From positions 1 through 35,338 of the forward strand of contig JACMOT010000457.1 in the NCBI GenBank assembly GCA_014377915.1: 35,338 nucleotides of DNA. The letters run 5' to 3'. The position numbers and the translations under genes are program-made. The notes under the pieces were generated by a model, which did not search any database, was not told the origin of the DNA, and saw nothing but the letters and a program-made list of their open reading frames with translations. Below, piece after piece: positions 1 to 7,327 of this stretch. This DNA is from Tardiphaga sp. Its GTDB lineage: Bacteria > Pseudomonadota > Alphaproteobacteria > Rhizobiales > Xanthobacteraceae. Position 1 is the first letter of the stretch. Each line of letters opens with the position of its first letter.

Positions 1-9
1 CAAGAACAG

Positions 10-44
10 GATTGCTTCGTCGCAAGGGCTCCTCGCAATGACGG
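10..44. repeat. Partial copy of an intergenic palindromic repeat
   Basis: This 35-base stretch matches 18042-18076 (right half of the complete element inside the liv operon) at about 33 of 35 positions, judged by eye. The left half of the palindrome is either outside the window or missing. It lies downstream of the 3' end of the TAXI-receptor gene. Repeats of this form, with attgcttcgt and cctcgcaatg cores, are common between genes in Bradyrhizobium-type genomes. No other feature is visible between here and base 147. Confidence 0.6.
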
Positions 45-147
45 GGTGAGTGATTTGAACTAACATAGAGTCATCATGCTCTAGGCGCTGATCGCCCGGG
101 AAGTCGAGTATCGCCGTGCCGCGGATGTCTTGTCCGCGGCGGGCGTT

Positions 148-1539
148 TCAAGTCGGCCGGCCCGCCAACACATCACGACGGTCGGTGACGGCGAAGTGAA
201 ACTGTTCGAGCACCAGCCCGAAGGCCAGCAGCGCGGCCTCCTCGATGGCGCCATCCTCGAAGCAATCGAGGGTTTCCCGCAACACATCGTCGACCTGGTT
301 CTGCATCTTTTCCAGTTCGGCCGGGCTTTGGGCCTCGCGAACGGCGCCAATCATCTCCAGCACTCGGTCCCGGGAGGCGAGATAATTATTTCTTTCGTCT
401 CGTTTCAGGTAGTTGCGCAGCCACGCACCGGTTGAGCCGAGACCCGACAGAAGCAACAATCCACCCCACAGAAAGTCGCTGTAGCGCTCCAGAAAAGTCC
501 GGTCGGTTCCGTCGATATAGGCCGCCGCGCCGCGGTGCGCGGGTATCGCAGCGTCCTTGTCGGTATCCGGCTTTTCCAGTGTTGCGACGCCGGGAATCTC
601 GCGCAGCAACGCGGGACGGGCGACGAACAACTGGCGGGTCAGCGCGACCACGGTGGCCTCGGGGAGTGATTTTGGCGCAAGGATCAGATGGTCGACGCTG
701 ATGGTCTCGACCTTATCATCCGGACGCGCGGGCGACGAGCTGAACGTGCTTCCCGGAATCTCCGCTGACTCATAGATCGGGTGTTTCTGGGCAATCGTTT
801 CCGAGACGTCGATGCCGAGGAATTGCGGCTCGCCGCGGATTCGCGCGGTAGCCGCGATCGCGTCCGCGGTCACCTTGCTGCCGAGCGGCCCGACCGCCAT
901 GAAGGCATCGTTTCGGACGTCACGGGCCATTTCGTCGATGGCGTTGGCGCCGTACTGCACCAGTTCCACCCGGTCGGCAGCGATGCCCGACTCCGTCAGG
1001 ATCAGCTTCAGCATAGCCGGATTGGCCGCTGACCTGCCAATGATCGCGACCCGGCGACCCGGCAGGTTTTCCAACGTCTTGATGGCTGTCGCGGGTCTCT
1101 TAGATCGATTTTCATCACGCTTCGGAACGGACCAAAGGATCACGAAGTCCTTGCGCAAGATCGCAACGGCCTGGGTATCGTTGGGTATCGGAAGATCGGC
1201 CCGCGCGACCGCCAGGTCGACCGTGCGCTCGCCGAGCATCGCCAGGCTGGCCGCGGATCCGTCGGTGGCCGTCAGCGCCAGCCTGACATGGTCGCGTTCG
1301 CGCGCGAATGTCTGCGCCGCCGCCTGCAAGAACTTGACGTCGTCGCTGCCCGGCGGACCAACGGCAACCCGAAGCGTTTCCGGTCGAGTGATGAAATATA
1401 CCGATGTCGCAGCCAGCGCGACGAATAGCAGCGCACTGGCAACGACGAAAAGCGCAAAGGTTCGTGCTGCCCGGCGCCTGCTGCGCATCCGTCGCGCCGG
1501 GTCGGAATTCAAGTCTAATAAAGGGGATGGCGCGTTCAT
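148..1539 (-). CDS. Membrane-anchored TAXI/NMT1-like solute-binding protein
   Basis: A 463-residue protein of the TAXI family, whose members are normally the periplasmic receptors of TRAP transporters. A basic N-terminus (residues 16-26, rich in Arg) precedes one membrane segment at about 28-50. A periplasmic binding domain follows, opening with the typical LRVAVGPPGSDD stretch at about 56-67 and running to about 340. A second hydrophobic segment lies at about 355-374, and after it comes a roughly 85-residue cytoplasmic tail with helical, acidic character. No DctQ/DctM-like membrane genes are nearby, so this is an orphan receptor; the two membrane segments and cytoplasmic tail suggest a sensory or anchoring role rather than simple uptake, which is inference. 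It is followed on the same strand, upstream, by the RMD1-family gene with a gap of 60 bases, so the two may be co-transcribed. The start at 1539 is the first ATG giving a complete N-terminal anchor. Confidence 0.8.
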   Translation of the reverse strand: MNAPSPLLDLNSDPARRMRSRRRAARTFALFVVASALLFVALAATSVYFITRPETLRVAVGPPGSDDVKFLQAAAQTFARERDHVRLALTATDGSAASLAMLGERTVDLAVARADLPIPNDTQAVAILRKDFVILWSVPKRDENRSKRPATAIKTLENLPGRRVAIIGRSAANPAMLKLILTESGIAADRVELVQYGANAIDEMARDVRNDAFMAVGPLGSKVTADAIAATARIRGEPQFLGIDVSETIAQKHPIYESAEIPGSTFSSSPARPDDKVETISVDHLILAPKSLPEATVVALTRQLFVARPALLREIPGVATLEKPDTDKDAAIPAHRGAAAYIDGTDRTFLERYSDFLWGGLLLLSGLGSTGAWLRNYLKRDERNNYLASRDRVLEMIGAVREAQSPAELEKMQNQVDDVLRETLDCFEDGAIEEAALLAFGLVLEQFHFAVTDRRDVLAGRPT

Positions 1540-1599
1540 GTTTCGGTATGGTCCCGTTCAGCCGCATGCGTTGCTGGCCTTCTGCGGAAATTAAGGCTT

Positions 1600-2403
1600 T
1601 CAGTGGGCCGCCTTGCCGATAAAAATCTGGTAGAAGCTGGTGGCGATTTCGATTGCGATCAGAATGACGACGATCAGTTCAAGGCGAAGCGATCGTCGGG
1701 TATCGATGATATCGGCCAATGTCTCCGCCGTTTCGGCGATCACCGCGACCTTGCGGTCGAGGGTCTCGACGCGCTCCTTTAGCTCATACTCATCCTCGAG
1801 CCGGGCATAAAGGCGCTCGAGATCCGGCCGGTCCCACAACGCGTCCGGCTTCTCCGCGACCGCGACGCGACCCGATACCCGGTGTTGGACCAGCAGGGCG
1901 TTGCCGATCAGCTTGAGGATCTCGGTGCGGTTGCGACGGGTGCGCCCGCGGGTGGCCAGTTCGACGGCGAAGGGTTCGATAATACCGAACACTTTAGTTA
2001 CTTCGCGCTCGTCGCTCGCCAGGGCCACGCTCTTGGCCAGAACGTCGGCGACGATCAGCATTCGCGGCAGCGACATGTCTCCCAGCGAGATCGGGCCGCC
2101 CGCCGAAACCTGGTCATCCGCACCGCCGGAGATCTCGACGATCACACGCTCTTCCTCGGCAAGGCTGAGCCTGCCGACCACCCGGGGCGATATTTTTAAC
2201 AGGAATGCGGCTTCCTCCTCCGGCGAAAGACCGATCAGAACGGCGACGCCATAACGGAAAACGACCGCGATACCCTTCTCACCCGTTCGAACCGCGAGCG
2301 GGACCGCCGAGACGATGTCACCGTCGAAGGTCGCGGTGTTGATGCGGTCACCGATATGCAGGGCGTGCAGGGAAACACGGTTCGCGGATGGTGAATCGAT
2401 CAT
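1600..2403 (-). CDS. RMD1/YagE (DUF155) family protein
   Basis: A 267-residue protein of the DUF155 family (yeast RMD1 and bacterial YagE-like proteins). The N-terminal two thirds form the family domain, with a hydrophobic strand around GIAVVFRYGVAVLIG at about residues 44-58. The C-terminus carries the family hallmark: a charged helix with LDRKVAVIAETAETLADI followed by RRSLRLELIVV and a single C-terminal membrane segment at about 240-262. The biochemical role in bacteria is not established, and yeast relatives are mitochondrial membrane proteins. The gene lies between the GNAT gene (95 bases upstream) and the TAXI-receptor gene (60 bases downstream), all on the minus strand. The Shine-Dalgarno sequence before the ATG at 2403 is weak, but no better start is visible. 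Confidence 0.82.
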   Translation of the reverse strand: MIDSPSANRVSLHALHIGDRINTATFDGDIVSAVPLAVRTGEKGIAVVFRYGVAVLIGLSPEEEAAFLLKISPRVVGRLSLAEEERVIVEISGGADDQVSAGGPISLGDMSLPRMLIVADVLAKSVALASDEREVTKVFGIIEPFAVELATRGRTRRNRTEILKLIGNALLVQHRVSGRVAVAEKPDALWDRPDLERLYARLEDEYELKERVETLDRKVAVIAETAETLADIIDTRRSLRLELIVVILIAIEIATSFYQIFIGKAAH

Positions 2404-2498
2404 GCGCAGATGGCCTGTTGTCGATTCCGCAAGGAGGGCGGATATCAGCAGATGTATGCTCTCAAATCGTCGCGAACAACGCGGATAACCCGCACGGG

Positions 2499-3083
2499 TC
2501 AGCGCCCGGAAAGTGATGGCGGCGGCAGCGGAGGAGGGGTGGCGGAGCCGGTGGCGAGCGAGCGCTGCACCATGATCGTATCTGCCCAGTGGCCGGACCG
2601 GTAGGCAACGCCCGGCAGCAGGCCGACCCGGGAAAACCCGAATTTTTCGTGCAGGCCAAGGGAGGCTGTGTTGTCGGCGTCGATATAGCCGATGATCTGC
2701 CTGAAGCCCGCCGCGGCGCAGACGTCAATCAGTTCACGCATCAGGATCTGCCCGATTCCCTGCCCGACATGGTCATGGTGGATATAAATCGAGTGCTTCA
2801 CCGTGAAGCGATAGGCCGGCCGCTTGCGAAAATGCACCACATAGGCGTAGCCGACGATTTCTCCGGCCTGCGTTGCCACCAGGTGGGGGAAGCGCCGGCT
2901 GCGCAGGTTCTTGCGCCGATCGCGCAGATCGTCCGGCTGCGGCGTTTCGGCGTCGCTGACACCCTCGTCGATGCCGTGGCGGATATGACGGCGATAGATC
3001 GCCAGCATCGCCTCGACATCGCCGTCGCGCGATGGCCGCACGACGACAGGCTGTTCATGTTCTCTGGGTATCCGGGCTTCCAT
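2499..3083 (-). CDS. GNAT family N-acetyltransferase (phosphinothricin-acetyltransferase-like)
   Basis: A 194-residue acetyltransferase that would transfer acetyl from acetyl-CoA to an amine. Motif A of the GNAT fold is clear: SIYIHHDHVGQGIGQILM, with the acetyl-CoA pyrophosphate loop V-G-Q-G-I-G at about residues 106-111. The DADNTASLGLHEKFGF motif B region follows at about 136-150. The arrangement matches the PAT/YncA/Bar subgroup. The last about 20 residues are Pro/Ser rich and look unstructured. The start codon lies 10 bases after the stop of the upstream decarboxylase, with GGAG five bases before it, so translation coupling is likely. The pairing suggests the acetyl acceptor may be a polyamine or amine made by the decarboxylase; that is context-based inference, since this subgroup has varied substrates. 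Confidence 0.85.
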   Translation of the reverse strand: MEARIPREHEQPVVVRPSRDGDVEAMLAIYRRHIRHGIDEGVSDAETPQPDDLRDRRKNLRSRRFPHLVATQAGEIVGYAYVVHFRKRPAYRFTVKHSIYIHHDHVGQGIGQILMRELIDVCAAAGFRQIIGYIDADNTASLGLHEKFGFSRVGLLPGVAYRSGHWADTIMVQRSLATGSATPPPLPPPSLSGR

Positions 3084-3093
3084 CCGCGCTCCG

Positions 3094-5451
3094 CTATTCG
3101 CTGACCACGTAGGTGTAGAGCCGGATCAGGCCATTGGCGTCAACCTTGCGGTAAATGCCCTGGATCTCGACGTCGAAGCCGGGGAAGGTGTTGAAAGAGG
3201 TCTGGAACATCTTGAGATAGTCGATCATCGGCTGCGCGCGGGCGGTGAGTCGCTCGCCGGGAACGATCGTGGCGATGCCAGGCGGATAGACCACGAAAGG
3301 CGTGGTCGCGATACGGCCGGCGATGTCGTCGATCGGAAGGTAATCGACATCATTGCGGACCAGCGAGCGTGCCGCCGCGTGCGGCGACATTGCAATCTCC
3401 GGCAGATGTTCTGAAGCGAACTGCTTGGCCTGCAGCGCGCTGACGTCGGCCTTGCGGAAAAAGCGGTGCATCTCGCCGCACAGGTCGCGCAATCGAACGC
3501 CGGCATAGCGCGCCGGCCGCCGCCTCGCGAATTCCGGAATGGCGTCTTCCAGCAGCGCGTTGTCGTCGTGCAGCTTCTTGAACGCCACCAGGCCGGATAT
3601 CAGAGTGCCGGCCTTGCTGGCCTCGACGCCAGGCGTCAGGAGAAACAGCAGCGAATTGAGGTCGTTCTTCTCCGGCACAATGCGGTTTTCGCGCAAGAAC
3701 TGCGCCACCACCGGAGCCGGAATGCCATGCTCGGCATAGCCGCCGGTCGCGCGGTCGAAGCCCGGCGTCAGCAACGTCAACTTGTTGGGGTCGGTCATGG
3801 CGAATCCGGCGGCCATGCCGGGAAAGCCGTGCCAGGCGGCGTCAGGTGCCAGCTGCCAATAGGACGGGTTGGTGGCGAGCTGGTCGGTGCTGACGCTTTC
3901 CCAAGGCACGTTGTGCACGGCGCCTTCGCGCGACGCATCGGGGATTTCGACGCGCTCCGGCACGAAGGGCTCGAAGAACCAGCGGCGCTCGGGACGCGTC
4001 TCCTTCTCCTCGAATTCGCGGCGGACGGCGCGGATTTTCTTGCGCAGTTCGATGCCGAGCCGGATCGTATCGTCCCATAAGACTTCGCCCGAGCGGCCTT
4101 TCATCATCTGCGCGCCGACGTCCAGTGAGGCGAACAGCGGATAGAACGGCGAGGTTGAGGCGTGCTGCATGAAACTTTCGTTGAAGCGCCGGTGCTCGAC
4201 GCGCCGTTTCTGGCCGCGGATGTGGCGATCCTTCATGTGGATCTGCGACGCCTGCGAGAAGCTGGCGAGCTGCTTGTGCGTCGACTGGGTAGCGATAATT
4301 CCCGGCGAGTCCGGCCCGAGGTCGCCGAGCCCCATGGCGAAGCGGCCGGCATACAGCGGATGGAATTTCATGAAGCCGGCCCAGGCTTCGTCGAACAGGA
4401 TATAATCGCACAGGTGCCCGATGCGCTTGATGATCATGTCAGCGCTGTAGATGGTGCCGTCATAGGTGCATTGTTCGACCACGGCGACCCGGAACGGGCG
4501 CGGGCGTTGCCAGGCTTCCGGGTCGGTCACCAACGGGCTGGTCCGGATCCGCTCGCGTAACGCGCCTTCTTCAAACGCCTCCCAGTTCATTGGACCGATC
4601 AGCCCCCAGGGATTCCGCACCGTAGGCACGTAAATCGGTACGCCGCCGGATATCATCAGCGCGCCGTGTAAGGCAGCCTTGTGGTTATTGCGGTCGAACA
4701 GCACCAGGTCGCCATCGGTCACCAGCGCCGATAATGCCACCTTGTTGGAGGTCGAGGTGCCGTTAAGCACGAAATAGGTCTTTTCCGCGCCGAAAATCTT
4801 GGCGGCCTCCTTCTGCGCCTGCAAAGCGGGACCCTCATGGGTCAGCAGATCGCCGAGATCGAGCACCGAATTGTCGAGGTCGTCGCGGAATACGGCCTCG
4901 CCGAGATGTTCCATGAACACCCGGCCGATCGGGCTGCGGCTGTAGAACACGCCGCCATTATGACCCGGGCAGGTCCATAGCTGGTTACCTTCCTCGGCAT
5001 AGTCGACCAAGGCGCCGAAGAACGGCGTCTTCAGCGTCTCGGCATATTGCTTCAGGCGGCTGACGAGATTCTTGGCGATGAAGGGGGGCGTTTCTTCCGA
5101 CAGGAAAATATAGCCGTCGATGAAATCGAGGACCTCGACCGGCACATCTTCGAACCGCTTGCGACGGATCAGCAGGATGATCGGGAAGTCGAGGCCGCGG
5201 CGGCGCATCAAGTTTATCAGGGCGGCCGTCTTGCCTTCCAGGCCCTTCTTGCCCCAGTCGACGACCATGCAGCCGATCGCAGCGTCGGTCTGAACCGCGA
5301 TCGCGGCGTCCTCGAGCTTGCGCGCCTTGACGACCTCGAAGCCGGATCGCTCGATCTCGTCGACAATCTGGTTGAGGCGTACGCCCTCGAGATCATCCGC
5401 CTCGAAGTTCGGAATCGCAAACAGGAAATTGAAGCGCTTGAAATAGTCCAT
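3094..5451 (-). CDS. Orn/Lys/Arg decarboxylase (PLP, fold type I, with wing domain)
   Basis: A 785-residue decarboxylase of the biodegradative arginine/lysine/ornithine type (AdiA/CadA/SpeF family), which turns a basic amino acid into the diamine or agmatine with release of CO2. The N-terminal about 135 residues form a receiver-like wing domain (IGCMVVDWGKKGLEGK at about 59-74). The PLP domain holds the His stacking on the cofactor in DRNNHKAALHGA (H257), the Asp in FDEAW (D354) and the Schiff-base lysine in ATQSTHKQLASFSQ (K393). The C-terminal domain runs to the end. Length is close to the family norm of 715-760, so the gene looks intact. The precise substrate cannot be read from the sequence. 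It heads a unit with the GNAT gene. A 394-base divergent region separates it from the formamidase gene and contains a 15-bp palindrome near this gene. Confidence 0.9.
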   Translation of the reverse strand: MDYFKRFNFLFAIPNFEADDLEGVRLNQIVDEIERSGFEVVKARKLEDAAIAVQTDAAIGCMVVDWGKKGLEGKTAALINLMRRRGLDFPIILLIRRKRFEDVPVEVLDFIDGYIFLSEETPPFIAKNLVSRLKQYAETLKTPFFGALVDYAEEGNQLWTCPGHNGGVFYSRSPIGRVFMEHLGEAVFRDDLDNSVLDLGDLLTHEGPALQAQKEAAKIFGAEKTYFVLNGTSTSNKVALSALVTDGDLVLFDRNNHKAALHGALMISGGVPIYVPTVRNPWGLIGPMNWEAFEEGALRERIRTSPLVTDPEAWQRPRPFRVAVVEQCTYDGTIYSADMIIKRIGHLCDYILFDEAWAGFMKFHPLYAGRFAMGLGDLGPDSPGIIATQSTHKQLASFSQASQIHMKDRHIRGQKRRVEHRRFNESFMQHASTSPFYPLFASLDVGAQMMKGRSGEVLWDDTIRLGIELRKKIRAVRREFEEKETRPERRWFFEPFVPERVEIPDASREGAVHNVPWESVSTDQLATNPSYWQLAPDAAWHGFPGMAAGFAMTDPNKLTLLTPGFDRATGGYAEHGIPAPVVAQFLRENRIVPEKNDLNSLLFLLTPGVEASKAGTLISGLVAFKKLHDDNALLEDAIPEFARRRPARYAGVRLRDLCGEMHRFFRKADVSALQAKQFASEHLPEIAMSPHAAARSLVRNDVDYLPIDDIAGRIATTPFVVYPPGIATIVPGERLTARAQPMIDYLKMFQTSFNTFPGFDVEIQGIYRKVDANGLIRLYTYVVSE

Positions 5452-5545
5452 TTGGGCACCGATCGTTTTTCACTGCGATGTCTCACCGGGTTACGTGACA
5501 ATTCGGTGAATAATTCTGTCTTGGCGATCTTTTGGACCAGAAAAG

Positions 5546-5560
5546 ACAATTGCGAATTGT
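5546..5560. promoter_or_regulatory. 15-bp palindrome, candidate operator upstream of the decarboxylase
   Basis: The sequence ACAATTGCGAATTGT has perfect 6-base arms (ACAATT/AATTGT) around GCG. It lies about 95 bases upstream of the decarboxylase start. A second GACAATT occurs at 5497-5503, 48 bases away, followed by a mirrored AATTCTGTC at 5512-5520, so a regulator could bind two sites. The regulator is unknown. Confidence 0.4.
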
Positions 5561-5612
5561 TGGCGTGGCCAGTCGACAGTCCGCACCTGCATGGAAGTCA
5601 ATTCAGCGGCAA

Positions 5613-5628
5613 TGGCAACTGTCTTGCA
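5613..5628 (+). promoter_or_regulatory. Putative sigma-54 promoter of the formamidase gene
   Basis: The bases TGGCAACTGTCTTGCA fit the -24/-12 consensus TGGCAC-N5-TTGCW with one mismatch (A for C at the sixth base). The invariant GG (5614-5615) and GC (5626-5627) are 12 bases apart, as required. Transcription would begin near 5639, giving a leader of about 205 bases before the ATG at 5846. Sigma-54 control fits an ammonia-releasing amidase. Confidence 0.6.
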
Positions 5629-5845
5629 CGGGCCTTAGCGATGGGATCGAAAGACGCGGCTGAACCTCGGTGCTTCGCCGTAATTCGGCCGCCGCGACGA
5701 CGCGCCGGCCGACCTCCCAGGCGTATGCCTCGCTGTTGCCCCGGCTGCGCCTGAAATATGGACTTTAGCTCCGCCACAAAATCGGGTCTGATTCGACGGT
5801 AAATCGGGCAATGACGTCGCGATAATGGTTCCGGAAGGAGTTCCC

Positions 5846-6862
5846 ATGAACGGACTTGGCGGCCTCAATAAATCGCCGGAAGGCGTTGTCATCGGCCTGG
5901 TGCAATTGCAATTGCCGGTCGTCGCCTCGCCGCAGGATCTGGCGCGGCAAACCGATCGCATCGTCTATATGGTCGGCAAGGCGCGCCGTAATCTCGGCAC
6001 CATGGATCTCGTGGTGTTTCCGGAATATTCGCTGCACGGCCTGTCGATGGACACCAACCCGGCGATCATGTGCCGGCTCGACGGTCCGGAAGTCGCGGCC
6101 TTCAAGAATGCCTGCATCGACAACCGGATCTGGGGCTGCTTCTCGATCATGGAGTTCAACCCTGACGGCAATCCCTGGAATTCCGGCCTGATCATCGATG
6201 ATCTCGGGGAGATCAAACTGTATTATCGCAAGATGCATCCGTGGATTCCGGTCGAGCCATGGGAGCCCGGCGATCTCGGCATTCCCGTGATCGACGGTCC
6301 GAAGGGCGCGAAACTGGCATTGATCATCTGCCATGACGGCATGTTCCCGGAGATGGCACGCGAATGTGCCTATAAGGGCGCCGAAATCATGCTGCGCACG
6401 GCCGGCTATACCGCGCCGATCCGCGATTCCTGGCGGTTCACCAATCAGGCCAACTCGTTCCAGAACTTGATGGTGACGGCGAATGTCTGCATGTGCGGCT
6501 CCGATGGTTCGTTCGATTCCATGGGTGAAGGCATGATCGTGAATTTCGATGGCAGTGTCATCGCGCATGGCACCACCGGCCGTGCCGACGAGATCATCAC
6601 CGCGGAAGTGCGACCCGATCTGGTGCGGGAAGCCCGCATTCACTGGGGCGTCGAGAATAACATCTACCAGCTCTGGCACCGCGGCTATGTCGCGGTGAAG
6701 GGCGGCGCGATGGATTGTCCCTATACGTTCATGCAGGACATGGTGGCGGGAACGTACAAGCTGCCATGGGAAGACCAGGTCAAGGTCACTGACGGGGCTT
6801 CCTGCGGCTTTGCCACGCCAACCCGGATGTTCGGCGCCAAGGCCGCGAGGGCTGCGGAATAG
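5846..6862 (+). CDS. amiF: Formamidase / aliphatic amidase (AmiF-like)
   Basis: A 338-residue nitrilase-superfamily amidase, most like formamidase AmiF, which hydrolyses formamide to formate and ammonia in the cytoplasm. The catalytic triad is visible: E60 in VVFPEYSLHG, K129 in YYRKMHPW and C162 in ICHDGMFPE. The E60 position is the same as in AmiF of Helicobacter. The C-terminal ENNIYQLWHRGYVA and YKLPWEDQVKV stretches are also AmiF-like, and length agrees (about 334). The start at 5846 is chosen over the ATG at 5825 because GGAAGGAG (5833-5840) sits five bases before it. The gene stands alone, with a sigma-54 type promoter upstream and the biuret-hydrolase operon 465 bases downstream, suggesting a common role in nitrogen scavenging. 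AmiE (broader short-chain amides) is the main alternative. Confidence 0.85.
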   Translation: MNGLGGLNKSPEGVVIGLVQLQLPVVASPQDLARQTDRIVYMVGKARRNLGTMDLVVFPEYSLHGLSMDTNPAIMCRLDGPEVAAFKNACIDNRIWGCFSIMEFNPDGNPWNSGLIIDDLGEIKLYYRKMHPWIPVEPWEPGDLGIPVIDGPKGAKLALIICHDGMFPEMARECAYKGAEIMLRTAGYTAPIRDSWRFTNQANSFQNLMVTANVCMCGSDGSFDSMGEGMIVNFDGSVIAHGTTGRADEIITAEVRPDLVREARIHWGVENNIYQLWHRGYVAVKGGAMDCPYTFMQDMVAGTYKLPWEDQVKVTDGASCGFATPTRMFGAKAARAAE

Positions 6863-6882
6863 TGGCAGGCGACATCTCCCGG

Positions 6883-7032
6883 TGTCGTCCCGGCCCAGTG
6901 AGCGGAGCGAACGCCGAGCCGGAATCCATACGCCAAGTTGGAGTTAGCCCGCGGACGGCCGCCCCAACTTCACGGACAGGACCGAGGTTGCGGGTACCGG
7001 CTTGCGCTCGCAGGCCGCTTGCCGGGACGACA
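6883..7032. repeat. 150-bp intergenic element with 12-bp perfect terminal inverted repeats
   Basis: TGTCGTCCCGGC at 6883-6894 is the exact reverse complement of GCCGGGACGACA at 7021-7032. The interior includes cggaatccata at about 6920-6930 and GC-rich sequence with no gene. Elements with gtcgtcccggc ends and an internal cggaatccat are typical intergenic repeats of Bradyrhizobium-type genomes. It lies between the formamidase stop and the sigma-54 promoter of the next operon and may act as a transcript end for the former. The rest of this 465-base gap (7033-7234) is AT-richer and holds only the regulatory sites listed below. Confidence 0.65.
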
Positions 7033-7187
7033 TAGGCGTGACGGACGCAAGTCGCTGTCTCGCTCAACGATGCCGATATGTAATCTGATGGCACCTGAAA
7101 TTGCCCAGCTCCATTGCATACAATTCCATATCTTCGCCCAAATATTTATCACTAGAGGGCCTTGCATCTGCGGTTCGCTCGAAAAAA

Positions 7188-7210
7188 GTCAGTATTTTCA
7201 GTGAACTGAC
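7188..7210. promoter_or_regulatory. Inverted repeat upstream of the sigma-54 promoter, candidate activator site
   Basis: GTCAGT (7188-7193) and ACTGAC (7205-7210) are perfect 6-base arms around an 11-base spacer. The site ends 24 bases before the -24 element. It does not match the NtrC consensus (GCAC-N-GTGC type), so if it binds an activator, the protein is not identified. Short arms mean chance occurrence is quite possible. Confidence 0.3.
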
Positions 7211-7234
7211 CCGAACTTAGCCGCGCCTACCTTC

Positions 7235-7249
7235 TGGCACGATGCTTGC
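7235..7249 (+). promoter_or_regulatory. Sigma-54 (RpoN) promoter of the BMP/biuret-hydrolase operon
   Basis: The bases TGGCACGATGCTTGC are a perfect match to TGGCAC-N5-TTGC, with GG at 7236-7237 and GC at 7248-7249, 12 bases apart. Transcription would start near 7261, leaving a leader of about 67 bases before the ATG at 7328. RpoN promoters of this quality in alphaproteobacteria are commonly used for nitrogen assimilation genes, which suits the hydrolase in this operon. Confidence 0.8.
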
Positions 7250-7327
7250 GACATGTTGTCCGGGCTGCGCCGAACCGGCGCGGCCGCGCAACGAGCGGGC
7301 GGCGTGTCCGCCGAAGGGGAGCACATC

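Larger units (their letters stand above)
5452..5845. other. Divergent regulatory region between decarboxylase and formamidase genes
   Basis: A 394-base stretch without a convincing gene; the weak frames here overlap the neighbours or lack start signals. The decarboxylase side (about 5490-5560) is AT-rich and holds a palindrome and repeated GACAATT half sites at 5497-5503 and 5545-5551. The formamidase side holds a sigma-54 type promoter at 5613-5628. Between 5640 and 5840 the DNA is again GC-rich and I see no clear hairpin or riboswitch-like structure. Confidence 0.5.

Noticed and set aside
5765..6679. 304-codon minus-strand frame opposite the formamidase gene
   Set aside because: Shadow of the amidase, whose catalytic residues are on the plus strand.
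7089..7104. TGGCAC followed by TTGC, resembling another sigma-54 promoter
   Set aside because: The GG-to-GC spacing is 13 instead of 12, which abolishes sigma-54 promoters, and a perfect one is 146 bases downstream.
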